Below are positions 1 to 8,528 of a stretch of DNA of 35,680 bases, one piece after another (position 1 is the stretch's first letter; every line of letters begins with the position of its first letter). Origin of the DNA: Acidilobaceae archaeon (GTDB lineage: Archaea > Thermoproteota > Thermoprotei_A > Sulfolobales > Acidilobaceae); assembly GCA_026986415.1 (NCBI GenBank), contig JALSOR010000085.1, positions 1-35,680 on the forward strand, in the 5' to 3' direction. The notes beneath the pieces are model-generated. The model ran no database searches. It was not told where the DNA came from and worked only from the letters and a program-made list of their open reading frames with translations. A program made the position numbers and the translations under genes.

Positions 1-230
1 CTACAGCCTCTCCCAGCTCTACCAGCGGTCCCCTGTACTGAAGGAGGATATACGCTGCCAGCTCCCGCTTGTTCAGCCTAGAGAGCAAGTCTACTGACAC
101 CCTCCCATGCCTGCCGGCCCGTTCTACTTGTATTCCAGGTTTATGGTAGAGCTCGGATAGGTCGGTGATCCTCAGCCCCCACTTAGAATTCGAGCCTCAC
201 GGTGGGGTCGGTATAGGGTAGCTTCCTCAT
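1..230 (-). CDS. 3' part of an uncharacterised protein running off the left edge; start uncertain (ATG at 230 leads to an in-frame TAA at 183-185; open frame resumes in +1)
   Basis: Manual minus-strand translation gives SKWGLRITDLSELYHKPGIQVERAGRHGRVSVDLLSRLNKRELAAYILLQYRGPLVELGEAV, open to the window edge; ATG at 228-230 overlaps the TGA of the upstream gene (ATGA-type overlap). Confidence 0.45.
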
Positions 231-811
231 CGCCCTGCTACACATCTGGCTATCAGGGGGAGAATATATGATATCGCGTTGTACGCTTCTCCCTCGAATT
301 CTACTAGATAGTAGCCGTCTTCATGTCGGAGATACCCGTACACGGGGGCTCCCCCGATAGTTACGGCGGCCGGACCTGGGAGGCGTAGAGGCATTCTTCC
401 CCTTCCTGGGAGGCCGGCTGCGAACAGCGCTACCGGGTCTCCCGGCTCTCTAGGCTCTGCGCGCCCGGAGAAGCTCTCGCCCTCTCCTGCCACCCTAACA
501 ATCTTCCTCCCGGCCCAGTCCCATCTAATGGTGCACGCATTAACCCATTCTGGCCGGGCGAGCTCAAACCCTATACTATAACCTGGCGGTAATATTATTG
601 AGCCGGGCGGTAAGCCTATTCTCACACTCCTCCCGTCAACATATGCTGTTACGATCTCCGGTTCCAATACGAGCATGGACTCTGCCCCGCGTATCTCTTC
701 TATATGAACCGCTGCTAGCCTTGGCGGCAGCACCCGCCAGGACCTATCTATTCTGGGCATTTCCCCGCACCCTGTAACCAATGTTAGGCTGGACGGTTTT
801 CTAAGCACCAT
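227..811 (-). CDS. conserved-looking hypothetical protein (194 aa)
   Basis: Long ORF with no competing ORF, ATG start, ATGA overlap with the next minus-strand frame; no family recognised. Confidence 0.7.
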   Translation of the reverse strand: MVLRKPSSLTLVTGCGEMPRIDRSWRVLPPRLAAVHIEEIRGAESMLVLEPEIVTAYVDGRSVRIGLPPGSIILPPGYSIGFELARPEWVNACTIRWDWAGRKIVRVAGEGESFSGRAEPREPGDPVALFAAGLPGRGRMPLRLPGPAAVTIGGAPVYGYLRHEDGYYLVEFEGEAYNAISYILPLIARCVAGR

Positions 812-903
812 GCAACCTCTACTGTCAAGCCTGTATCCCGGAGAACTAGACGTCTAAAATATGAATTCCTCCGGGCAACGATAGTCTCGTCGGGTGTGGA
901 GAA

Positions 904-1911
904 GTGAGCCTGAGGCTGGGTAAGATAAGGATGAAAGCGCCTCGCGGAGAACATTATGATGTCGCAATAATAGGTGGGGGGCCGGCTGGGCTATCGGCCG
1001 CAATATATGCTGGGAGATTCCTCCTCAAAACAATAGTTCTCGCAGAAGAGGTTGGAGGACAGCTAAACCTCACTGACTGGATCGACGACTATCCCGGGTT
1101 CCGCCGGGTTAGGGCTTCGCAGCTCGTAAGGAACTTTAAAATGCACGCTGAAATGTTCAACGCCGAGATCGTCGAGATGGTGAGGGTCGAGAGGTTTTAC
1201 AGGACGGAGAGCGGGGAGTACAGGATACTTGGCACGCGCGGGCTTGACATTTATGCTAAAACGATTATCATGGCTGTAGGATCTAAGAGGAGGAAGCTCG
1301 GCGTTCCCGGCGAGAGGGAGTTCGCGAATAAGGGAGTGAGCTATTGTAGCGTTTGCGATGCTCCGCTCTTCGACGGTAAGGACGCTGTCGCTGTCGTGGG
1401 CGGTGGCGACGCGGCGTTCGAGGGCGCCATACTCCTGAGCGGTTACGTGAAAAAGGTCTACCTCATCCACAGGCGGGACCAGTTCAGGGCCAAGCCGTTC
1501 TTCGTGGAGGAAGCCAAGAGCAGGCCTAACATAGAGTTCGTTCTAAACAGTGTCGTAGACGAGATAAAAGGTGATACTTCCGTGCGCAGCGTTGTAGTGA
1601 GGAACAAGATTACAGGTGAAAAACGGGAGATCCCGGTTGACGGGATCTTCATAGAGATAGGGTTCGAACCCCCGAAAGAATGGTTCCAGAGCCTAGGTCT
1701 AGAAACCGACGCTACAGGATACATTAAGGTTGACGAGTGGATGCGCACCAACCTGCCGGGAGTATTCGCGGCCGGAGACTGTACAACAATGTGGCTAGGC
1801 TTCAGGCAAGTTATAACCGCGGCCGCAATGGGCGCCGTCGCAGCATACAGCGCCTACGACTATCTAGCTGAGAAGGGGCTCTACAAGCCTTACAAGCCCG
1901 ACGGGAAGTAA
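904..1911 (+). CDS. trxB: thioredoxin reductase (FAD/NAD(P)-dependent)
   Basis: [18 protein letters not shown] motif, redox CSVCD (CxxC), [13 protein letters not shown](P) motif, C-terminal [11 protein letters not shown] start. Confidence 0.93.
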   Translation: MSLRLGKIRMKAPRGEHYDVAIIGGGPAGLSAAIYAGRFLLKTIVLAEEVGGQLNLTDWIDDYPGFRRVRASQLVRNFKMHAEMFNAEIVEMVRVERFYRTESGEYRILGTRGLDIYAKTIIMAVGSKRRKLGVPGEREFANKGVSYCSVCDAPLFDGKDAVAVVGGGDAAFEGAILLSGYVKKVYLIHRRDQFRAKPFFVEEAKSRPNIEFVLNSVVDEIKGDTSVRSVVVRNKITGEKREIPVDGIFIEIGFEPPKEWFQSLGLETDATGYIKVDEWMRTNLPGVFAAGDCTTMWLGFRQVITAAAMGAVAAYSAYDYLAEKGLYKPYKPDGK

Positions 1912-1942
1912 GAGCTGTATAGATAAGACTTCTAAACAGCTC
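1912..1942 (+). terminator. possible terminator/attenuator hairpin between trxB and taw1
   Basis: Perfect 7-bp inverted repeat GAGCTGT (1912-1918)/ACAGCTC (1936-1942), starting right after the trxB stop and followed by GTTTCTACCC. Confidence 0.35.
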
Positions 1943-1952
1943 GTTTCTACCC

Positions 1953-3074
1953 TTGGGCTACGAGCTTCACCCCACGATAAATAGTATTATGGGGCTGGTA
2001 GGGTTGAAGCAGCTATCAGCATACGCGAAGAGAATGCTCGAGCAGATCCCAGAAAAGTATAGGCCGCTCGCAGAGATAATGATCAGGCAGAAGTATCATT
2101 TCGTCGGCCGGCATACTGTCGTGAAGAAGTGCTACTGGACGCATACGGCTGTTGTGGAGCGCAGGTTCTGTTATAAGTGTAAGTTCTACGGCATAGAGAG
2201 CCACCGCGATATACAAATGAGCCCTGCCGCGTTCTGGTGCTGGAACGCGTGCCTCCACTGCTGGAGGATTAGGCCTCAGGATCTGGGTATCGACGCTGAT
2301 GAGACGAGAATGCCCTTCTATGACCCGCCAGAGCTCATACTTGACGGTATAATTGAGGCTCACCGTAAAATTATGAGCGGATACTATGGGCACCCGAAAG
2401 CCGATCCGAGACTTGTGGAGGAGGCTATGGATCCAAAGCATGTCACCATGAGCCTTACAGGGGAGCCAACACTATACCCCCTGCTCGGGGACCTGATAGA
2501 ACTCATACACAAGCGTGGCATGACAACGTTCCTCGTCACTAGGGGCGTGAGACCTGACGTTCTAGCAGGACTATCCGAGGAGCCAACACAGCTCTATATA
2601 AGCCTGGAGGCGTGGGACAAGAAGAGCTACAACTACTTCAACCGGCCCCTTGTCCCCAGGGCTTGGGAGTTGACTCTCGAAACGCTGGAAATGCTCTCGA
2701 GCTTCAGTAGTCCCACAGTTATAAGGATAACCCTTGTCAAAGGGTTCAACGACACAGAGGAAGCGTTGGACGGGTTCGCCAGGCTAGTCAGGCTCGCTAA
2801 CCCGACATATGTGGAGGTTAAAGCCTACATGTGGGTGGGTGCTAGCAGGGAACGGCTGACCCGCCTCAACATGCCGCCCCACGAGGAGGTCAGATCTTTC
2901 GCGCGCAGGCTAGCCGAGAAGACAGGCTATGAGGTTTACGGTGAAAGCGTACCCAGCAGGGTCGTGCTTCTCACAAGCATAGGGGAGCCCCTCCGCGTCG
3001 GCAAGGGATGCCCCGGTGGCCGCGACGTGCTAGACTCTGGCCCTGGAGAGTACGAGGAGGAAGACGCATACTAG
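1953..3074 (+). CDS. taw1: tRNA 4-demethylwyosine synthase (Taw1/TYW1), radical SAM
   Basis: CYKCKFYGIESHRDIQMSP...CWNACLHCWR radical-SAM cysteine motif, MSLTGEPTLYP, typical of TYW1; TTG start. Confidence 0.92.
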   Translation: MGYELHPTINSIMGLVGLKQLSAYAKRMLEQIPEKYRPLAEIMIRQKYHFVGRHTVVKKCYWTHTAVVERRFCYKCKFYGIESHRDIQMSPAAFWCWNACLHCWRIRPQDLGIDADETRMPFYDPPELILDGIIEAHRKIMSGYYGHPKADPRLVEEAMDPKHVTMSLTGEPTLYPLLGDLIELIHKRGMTTFLVTRGVRPDVLAGLSEEPTQLYISLEAWDKKSYNYFNRPLVPRAWELTLETLEMLSSFSSPTVIRITLVKGFNDTEEALDGFARLVRLANPTYVEVKAYMWVGASRERLTRLNMPPHEEVRSFARRLAEKTGYEVYGESVPSRVVLLTSIGEPLRVGKGCPGGRDVLDSGPGEYEEEDAY

Positions 3075-3076
3075 CC

Positions 3077-3217
3077 GCTTGCCTGGAGAAGGGAACGTTT
3101 TTGGCCTCAAGCCGGCCCGGTAGGATTCTCCATGGTAGGCCTGTGAAGACCAACCTCGTCTCCGACGGCCCCTCATAGGGGGCCGTATGGGGTCTGCGCC
3201 GGAATCGGAGGCCTACC
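3077..3217 (+). ncRNA. candidate structured RNA (element A), strand inferred
   Basis: Closing 9-bp stem GGTAGGCCT (3134-3142)/AGGCCTACC (3209-3217), enclosing AGACC (3147-3151)/GGTCT (3191-3195), an 8-bp hairpin ACGGCCCC (3165-3172)/GGGGCCGT (3179-3186), and CCG(GAAT)CGG (3199-3208). Noncoding gap after taw1. Confidence 0.45.
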
Positions 3218-3283
3218 GTAATGTTAAAGCTATTATCTATTTCCACGGGGCATAGTTCTCTTTTACGGGGTGCTGAGAGGAAG

Positions 3284-3565
3284 ATGCCTGGTGGTGTGCC
3301 TGTTAAGAGGATCACGGTCAGGAGGGGCGAGCCCATAGTCGACTATGTTCTCGAGGCGATAAAGGAGTTGAATGTCGGGCCGGGCGCTGTAGAGTTCTAC
3401 GCGGAGGGGAGGAATATCTGTTTGCTAGCCGATGTTGTCGTGGAACTGCGTGACCGGATGGGGGAGGGGTTCCGTATAGCGGGCTGGGAGATTAGGAGTA
3501 GGAGGGTGAAAGGCACGGATAAGAGGCGTACGACGCTCCTTCTAAGGCTCGAGAGGTATCTTTAG
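3284..3565 (+). CDS. Alba-like DNA/RNA-binding protein (start at internal Met22 of the listed ORF)
   Basis: RGEPIVDYVLEAIKELNVGPGAVEFYAEGRNICLLADVVVELRDRMG...IRSRRV resembles the Alba fold family; GAGAGGAAG SD-like sequence next to ATG 3284. Confidence 0.7.
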   Translation: MPGGVPVKRITVRRGEPIVDYVLEAIKELNVGPGAVEFYAEGRNICLLADVVVELRDRMGEGFRIAGWEIRSRRVKGTDKRRTTLLLRLERYL

Positions 3566-6500
3566 GCTTCCCCCTCGACGATGCCCGCGTTTGATAGTAG
3601 GCTTCCAGGTACTAGCCTGCCTATCATGCTCCCTATACTGTCGAGGGCCTCTGCGGGGTCTATCCTGCCCTCTTCTATGCCGTCTAGTACCTCTTCCAGC
3701 CTCCTGCTCGTCTCCTCGCTTACGAGGTGGTGGAATCTTTCGGCTAGGTAGTTGTATACTTTTACCCCTCTCTTTGTAGGTATAACATAGTTCAGCTTCT
3801 TGCTCAGCACAATGTAACCGTGCCTCCTGTTGGCCTCGATCGCCTTAGCATAGGTGCTAGGCCTGCCTATCCCCTTCTCCCTCATGAGCCTCACCAGGTC
3901 GCCTGTAGTGTAGAGTCTCACCGTGCTCCCCCGGACTTTCTTTTCGAACACTATTGGAATACTGCCCCGCCTGGCGGCAAGCTCGAGCCAGCTGAGCGTT
4001 CTAGGCGGGTCTACGAGGTGGAAGCCCTCCTTTCCAGGGCTTATTACCCCCGTATATTCGACCTCCACACTCCCGATTCTCGCCTTCACTCTCGCCTTCA
4101 CCGGGGTCGAAGGGCTCATCTGGCTGGCGATGAACCTCCTGAATATCATATCGTAGAGCTTGAAGTGCGCGCCTGTCAGTTTTATTGGTACTCTTATCGT
4201 GCCCTCGTAGACTAGCTTTCTGAGCTCCTCCGCGTCGAGGGGCCTTGTCGGCCTTATAGCCTCGTGCGCCCCGCCTTCACCCCACTGTCTAGGATAGTAG
4301 TGGTCCTCTAGGCCCCTCTTTTCAAGGTAGGTTTTCGCTATCCCCATTCCCGTCTTTGAGACTCTAGTAGAGTCTGTCCTATGATATGTTATGAGCCCGC
4401 TCTCGAACAGGTCCTGGGCTAGCTTCATCGTGAAGCTCGCACTGTATTTCAGCCTCCTGTTAGCATCGTAGAGTAGCGCGTCAGTAGTGTAGGGTGGAGG
4501 CGGTGCTACCGTCTCACTGAAAACTTCGGCTTCAACAGTCTCGAGAACACCAGCGTTTTTGAGCTTGTCCGCCTCCTCCCGGCTCTTCACGTAGACCCTT
4601 ATCTTCTCGCCCGTCTCCTTGACACTGTAGACGAGTATGTAGCCCTTACCCGACTCCCACTGTCTATACCTGTCTATCGCCCATCCCAGCACTGGCGTCT
4701 GCACTCTACCGGCTCCAAGCCATCTCTCCCCGAAGACCGCCCAGAGGTGCCTGCTCAGGGTGAACCCTATCCACCGGTCCTCTACCCTCCTCACGATCTG
4801 GCTTTTAACTAGCCTCTCATCGATCTGGTCCGGGTGTCTGAGTGCTTCGAGTATAGCGTTCCTCGTAACCTCGTGGAACCGGCCTCTCCAGATATTCCTG
4901 TTGTATGGTTTCAGCGCGAGATACACGTCCCAGGCTATCTTTTCTCCCTCCCTGTCAGGATCGCTCGCCACTATGACCATGTCGACCTCCATTGCGAGTT
5001 TACGGAGCGTCTCTATACTGCTCTGCGCGTTATAAACCGCAGTGCTACCACACCTGGGACAGGCGCCCTCACCGCTGTACACGTAGCCGCATTTCAAGCA
5101 TCTCTTAACACTCGTGTAGACAGGCTTGTATATCCCGTTTTCAACTCTAACCCCGTGTATGCTGTCAGGCTCGTCTATTGCCAGGTCTAGCATGTGCCCT
5201 TTCGTGGCCGTGATCGAGAGTAGATATACGGTTCCCGTCTCCGGGTCGACAGTGCTCGTCTCATATATCGAGAGCCGCCCCAGCCTCCTACGGCTCGGCC
5301 TCCCCCAGAACCAGGCTATTGTTTTCGCTTTAGTTGGAGATTCGACTATGAAAAGGACTGTTCTAACATTGATCCTTTTACCCTTACCCTTCCTGCTATC
5401 CTCAATCTTCCGCGTTACACTGCTTAGATCAAGGTTGTCCAGCGGGGTGAAGGCGGCCTCCGCGTACCATTTGAGCCTCTCCTCTAAAGCCTTAACGTAA
5501 TCCTCATTCTCCGAGACAACAATGCTTAGGCCGTGAGTCATAACTCCCCTGTAGAGCCTGCTCGTTCTCCCGCTAGCCTGTATGTATGTTGGGGCGTCGG
5601 GCACCACGAGCCATAGCTTACCGTTTCTCTTCTCAACAATGCTCCCGCCAATCCTCTCAACGCCTGTCTCCTGCAGTCTATTGTCAAACCAGTCTTTTAC
5701 TAGGAGTGATGCCTTCCTCATCTCACCCACTAGCTCTCCTAGAACGCCGTCCGCGGCGATCCTACCCTTATAGGCCATTGTTATTATCCTTGTGTCCGGC
5801 ACCCGGTCGAGGAGACCGGCAATCCTCCTGGCATGTTCTCCCGCTTCCGCTACACCCTGCTCTCCAATGTAGAAGAGGAGTGATAACAGCCTCCGGGGGC
5901 TTGATAGTGCATCCTCGAGGAGTATTCTCCTTGCAGGTATTTCGACGAAAATAGCATACTTTATCGCCTGGGGTAGGTCTATTCCTCTCACTAGCACGCC
6001 ATACCTGCTGGCGACCCCGACTATAACGTCTACTTCCCCCCGGGCTAGCTTCTGAACGCTTCTCCTGCTTCCCGCGAAGCCTGTCGCTACTCTAACCCCT
6101 TTTCTTGCAAGTTTTTCTGCTAGGAGTTTGGCGTATGGTTTGCCGTAGAGCTGTGAGACGAATACTATGCCCCCGCCTCCCAGTTTCTTGATTATCTCTG
6201 CGATCTTCTCCGGAATGTTACTCGTTATGGTGTACGCGTCGGTCACGCTTCTCATGTAGTCGCTTCCTCCTCCAACCTCGAAGCCGAGGAGCTCTTTGAA
6301 GAGTAGGTGCTTGAACCCTCTAGGCCTGCCGGTTGCAGAAGCTATCACCAGCTGGCTTTTCGGTGCGCGGAGCTCTAGCGTGAGGCTTGCCTCTATATCT
6401 GCTATTCTCTCCTCGCACTCTCTCGCCCTCTCCTCTTTTCCCGCCGCGAGTGCAGCGTAGAGTTTCAGTTTGCACTTCACAAGCTCTTCTGCCCTACTTA

Positions 6501-7215
6501 TGACCTCCTCGCTGAAACCCATTAGTTGGAGAACCCTCTCGACATTGGCGCCACTCCTGAGGAGACTGTCAACATCGTCTACAATAACTAGCTGGTATGG
6601 CGCGTTCCTCGCGAGAACATCGTGCCTCCTCTGCAGGAAACTGGTTGTAACCACGGCAACCCTGAAATCCCCCTCTGCCAGCCTTTTCATCGCCTCCTCT
6701 CTGGGCTTCTTACCCATACTCCCAGAATAGTATACTACATCCTCCGGCCCCAGTATACTGGCGATCCTCTCTGCGGTCTGTTTGACAAGGTTCTGGGTCG
6801 GGACAAGGTAGAGGACTCTCCAACCATTCTTACTGGCACGATAGGAGGCATAAACGGTGAGCAGGGTCGTCTTGCCTACTCCAGTGGGGGCTATGATCGC
6901 CAAGCTATCGAGGAGGAGTAGCCTCCGAGCCCAACTCTCCTGGGCGCTCCACATGCTGCTTCCCGTAACCCTCTCGAAATACTCTTTAAATTTTTCCGTC
7001 TCAACCTCTAAACTGTAAACCCAAGCGTAGTTGAGGAGTTTTCCCTCTTCCCTGAGAAGCTCGCCCACCTCTCGAGGAGTAAGATCGGCCTCGTACGCCA
7101 GGCACCGCTCACATGGTAGTCCCTTCGCAAGCCGCTCCGAGCTTATAGGGCCTCCACAGTTTGGGCACATGTTTCTCATTATTGGTTGAAGCCTAACCAT
7201 GATCATAGCCCCCAC
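3562..7215 (-). CDS. rgy: reverse gyrase (helicase-topoisomerase IA fusion); listed start is GTG, ATGs at 7206 and 7200 are plausible alternatives
   Basis: N-terminal zinc finger CPNCGG...CERC, Walker A APTGVGKTT, VDDVD, TOPRIM SPTKAKTIAWFWG, second zinc finger CLKCGYVYSGEGACPRCG, active-site region LITYHRTDSTRVS. Confidence 0.96.
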   Translation of the reverse strand: MGAMIMVRLQPIMRNMCPNCGGPISSERLAKGLPCERCLAYEADLTPREVGELLREEGKLLNYAWVYSLEVETEKFKEYFERVTGSSMWSAQESWARRLLLLDSLAIIAPTGVGKTTLLTVYASYRASKNGWRVLYLVPTQNLVKQTAERIASILGPEDVVYYSGSMGKKPREEAMKRLAEGDFRVAVVTTSFLQRRHDVLARNAPYQLVIVDDVDSLLRSGANVERVLQLMGFSEEVISRAEELVKCKLKLYAALAAGKEERARECEERIADIEASLTLELRAPKSQLVIASATGRPRGFKHLLFKELLGFEVGGGSDYMRSVTDAYTITSNIPEKIAEIIKKLGGGGIVFVSQLYGKPYAKLLAEKLARKGVRVATGFAGSRRSVQKLARGEVDVIVGVASRYGVLVRGIDLPQAIKYAIFVEIPARRILLEDALSSPRRLLSLLFYIGEQGVAEAGEHARRIAGLLDRVPDTRIITMAYKGRIAADGVLGELVGEMRKASLLVKDWFDNRLQETGVERIGGSIVEKRNGKLWLVVPDAPTYIQASGRTSRLYRGVMTHGLSIVVSENEDYVKALEERLKWYAEAAFTPLDNLDLSSVTRKIEDSRKGKGKRINVRTVLFIVESPTKAKTIAWFWGRPSRRRLGRLSIYETSTVDPETGTVYLLSITATKGHMLDLAIDEPDSIHGVRVENGIYKPVYTSVKRCLKCGYVYSGEGACPRCGSTAVYNAQSSIETLRKLAMEVDMVIVASDPDREGEKIAWDVYLALKPYNRNIWRGRFHEVTRNAILEALRHPDQIDERLVKSQIVRRVEDRWIGFTLSRHLWAVFGERWLGAGRVQTPVLGWAIDRYRQWESGKGYILVYSVKETGEKIRVYVKSREEADKLKNAGVLETVEAEVFSETVAPPPPYTTDALLYDANRRLKYSASFTMKLAQDLFESGLITYHRTDSTRVSKTGMGIAKTYLEKRGLEDHYYPRQWGEGGAHEAIRPTRPLDAEELRKLVYEGTIRVPIKLTGAHFKLYDMIFRRFIASQMSPSTPVKARVKARIGSVEVEYTGVISPGKEGFHLVDPPRTLSWLELAARRGSIPIVFEKKVRGSTVRLYTTGDLVRLMREKGIGRPSTYAKAIEANRRHGYIVLSKKLNYVIPTKRGVKVYNYLAERFHHLVSEETSRRLEEVLDGIEEGRIDPAEALDSIGSMIGRLVPGSLLSNAGIVEGEA

Positions 7216-7264
7216 TGGACGATACTGCCGGTTTTCCAGGTACTAGCCGGTCAAACCAGTGGGG
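7210..7264 (-). promoter_or_regulatory. inverted repeat in the reverse gyrase 5' leader abutting the start codon
   Basis: Perfect 9-bp arms CCCCACTGG (7210-7218)/CCAGTGGGG (7256-7264), 37-nt loop; the arm carries the G-run just before ATG 7206. Confidence 0.5.
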
Positions 7265-7367
7265 AGCCATTGGGAGGTTAAACTAGAAAGGTCCGGTATT
7301 ACAGGGAAACATACGATGCAATAGTTATAAAATAAAAATGTGACGGGAAAAATTATACTTATTATAC

Positions 7368-7742
7368 TTACTCGACGTTTATTTTCTTCCTAGCCTCCCA
7401 GAGACCGTGTAGGTTGCAGTATGAGATTACGTAGAGAGTCACTGGTTTCTGTATCTTCATGGTGATCTCCGCGACGGGTTCAGTGTATTCGGGCTCGAAC
7501 TCTACCTTGCCTACACGTACCGGGTTGAACGGTCTTCCCTCCTCCTCAACCCATATCTCAACATACCTTATTGAGTGGTGGGTCTTCATCTCGTGAGGCC
7601 CAACGCTAATCTTTACTTTGAATGGCTCGCCTTTCTTGACAACATCGGGAGCCTCGATCTTCGGCGTGTGCGTTTCAGCCTTAGATATAGCCTGCGAGGG
7701 AGCCTCCTCCTGGGAGTATATTAGGTCTCCGAACTTCACCAT
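7368..7742 (-). CDS. superoxide reductase (neelaredoxin type)
   Basis: ETHTPKIEAP, HEMKTHHSIRYVEIW, CNLHGLWEA match the SOR iron-centre His4-Cys pattern. Confidence 0.9.
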   Translation of the reverse strand: MVKFGDLIYSQEEAPSQAISKAETHTPKIEAPDVVKKGEPFKVKISVGPHEMKTHHSIRYVEIWVEEEGRPFNPVRVGKVEFEPEYTEPVAEITMKIQKPVTLYVISYCNLHGLWEARKKINVE

Positions 7743-7822
7743 GTACAGTCACCCCCTTTCTCGCTCTCACTATTTCAAAGAGGCTTTCACGCCTTTAAAC
7801 ACCAGTCTTTACCATAAACATA

Positions 7823-8452
7823 TTATATTCTAAATTTTATAATATAATATTTAATATTCAAATAAAATATAAAAATTATTATAAAACTAATATTAAATAT
7901 TAATACTGAATAATTATTAAATAAAATATCTTTAATTATAAATAAAATTTCCTGTAATACAAGAGCATAATCAAAAAATCTAGTCCGAAACAATACGATA
8001 CTCGAGGCGCCAAAAGCTATTCCTGCAAGGAAGATCGTAGCAGAAAGTAAATTCGCAACGGACACAAATTCCATATATGAAATTAAAAATAATAATATAA
8101 TAAATATCAGTTTAACAATTATATTATATTTGTATATATTACTAAATAATTTATATGTTTTATTTAATTTTTCTTCTAATTTTATAATATATTCTATTAC
8201 ATTATAATAATCATTTTCTTTAATATAAGATATTATTTTCTTTATATGATCCTTATCAACCTTTATTCTACAACCCAGCTCGGTGCATTGCCTGCCTATA
8301 CTCTCTGCCTTCGATACTATGTCTGCTATTCTCTCATGTATGTGCTTCCAGTCCTCGCTTTCGCTCGCCCTGGTGTATGCTGTTGCTAGAAGCGTATAGT
8401 AGGGATCTAATTCTGGTATTATGCTGTTGTCCATAGCCTCGGTGTTGAGCAT
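7823..8452 (-). CDS. hypothetical membrane protein, AT-rich, about 3-4 predicted TM segments
   Basis: 209-aa ORF with hydrophobic stretches (IIVKLIFIILLFLISYMEFV, LLSATIFLAGIAFGASSIVLF, VLIFNISFIIIFIFYL). Confidence 0.6.
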   Translation of the reverse strand: MLNTEAMDNSIIPELDPYYTLLATAYTRASESEDWKHIHERIADIVSKAESIGRQCTELGCRIKVDKDHIKKIISYIKENDYYNVIEYIIKLEEKLNKTYKLFSNIYKYNIIVKLIFIILLFLISYMEFVSVANLLSATIFLAGIAFGASSIVLFRTRFFDYALVLQEILFIIKDILFNNYSVLIFNISFIIIFIFYLNIKYYIIKFRI

Positions 8453-8528
8453 TTCTGGTCGGCCCTCAAGTGTTCTAGTGTCTGTCTCCTACAGTTGCTC
8501 TCATATGCTTCGAGTTTGGTTTCCCATT

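Noticed and set aside
1663-1677. tRNA B-box-like string GGGTTCGAACCCCC
   Set aside because: Lies inside trxB coding sequence (GFEPPKE) with no acceptor, D or anticodon arms nearby.
1063-1751. Minus-strand ORFs of 135 and 97 aa antisense to trxB
   Set aside because: Shadow ORFs with no family features, fully covered by a strong gene. The same applies to most + strand ORFs across rgy, lhr, polB, pheT and pheS.
2286-2292. TGATGA string as C box
   Set aside because: In-frame codons of taw1 (DADET), no matching D box at the right distance.
3131-3217. Element A as C/D box sRNA (GTGAAGA as C box, CCGA as D box)
   Set aside because: Both boxes deviate from RUGAUGA/CUGA and no C'/D' pair fits; the stable long stems argue against it.
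3077-3217. Element A as RNase P RNA, SRP RNA or H/ACA guide
   Set aside because: No RNase P conserved-region motifs, too short for archaeal SRP RNA, and no ACA box just after the closing stem.
2971-3336. 121-aa minus ORF spanning taw1 end and element A
   Set aside because: Low-quality, Arg/Pro-rich composition typical of GC-rich shadow frames; overlaps real genes on both ends.
7350-7370. Short direct repeat TTATACTTA x2 downstream of SOR
   Set aside because: Only two 9-nt AT-rich copies; most likely part of the T-rich 3' end or promoter region, not a CRISPR or element.
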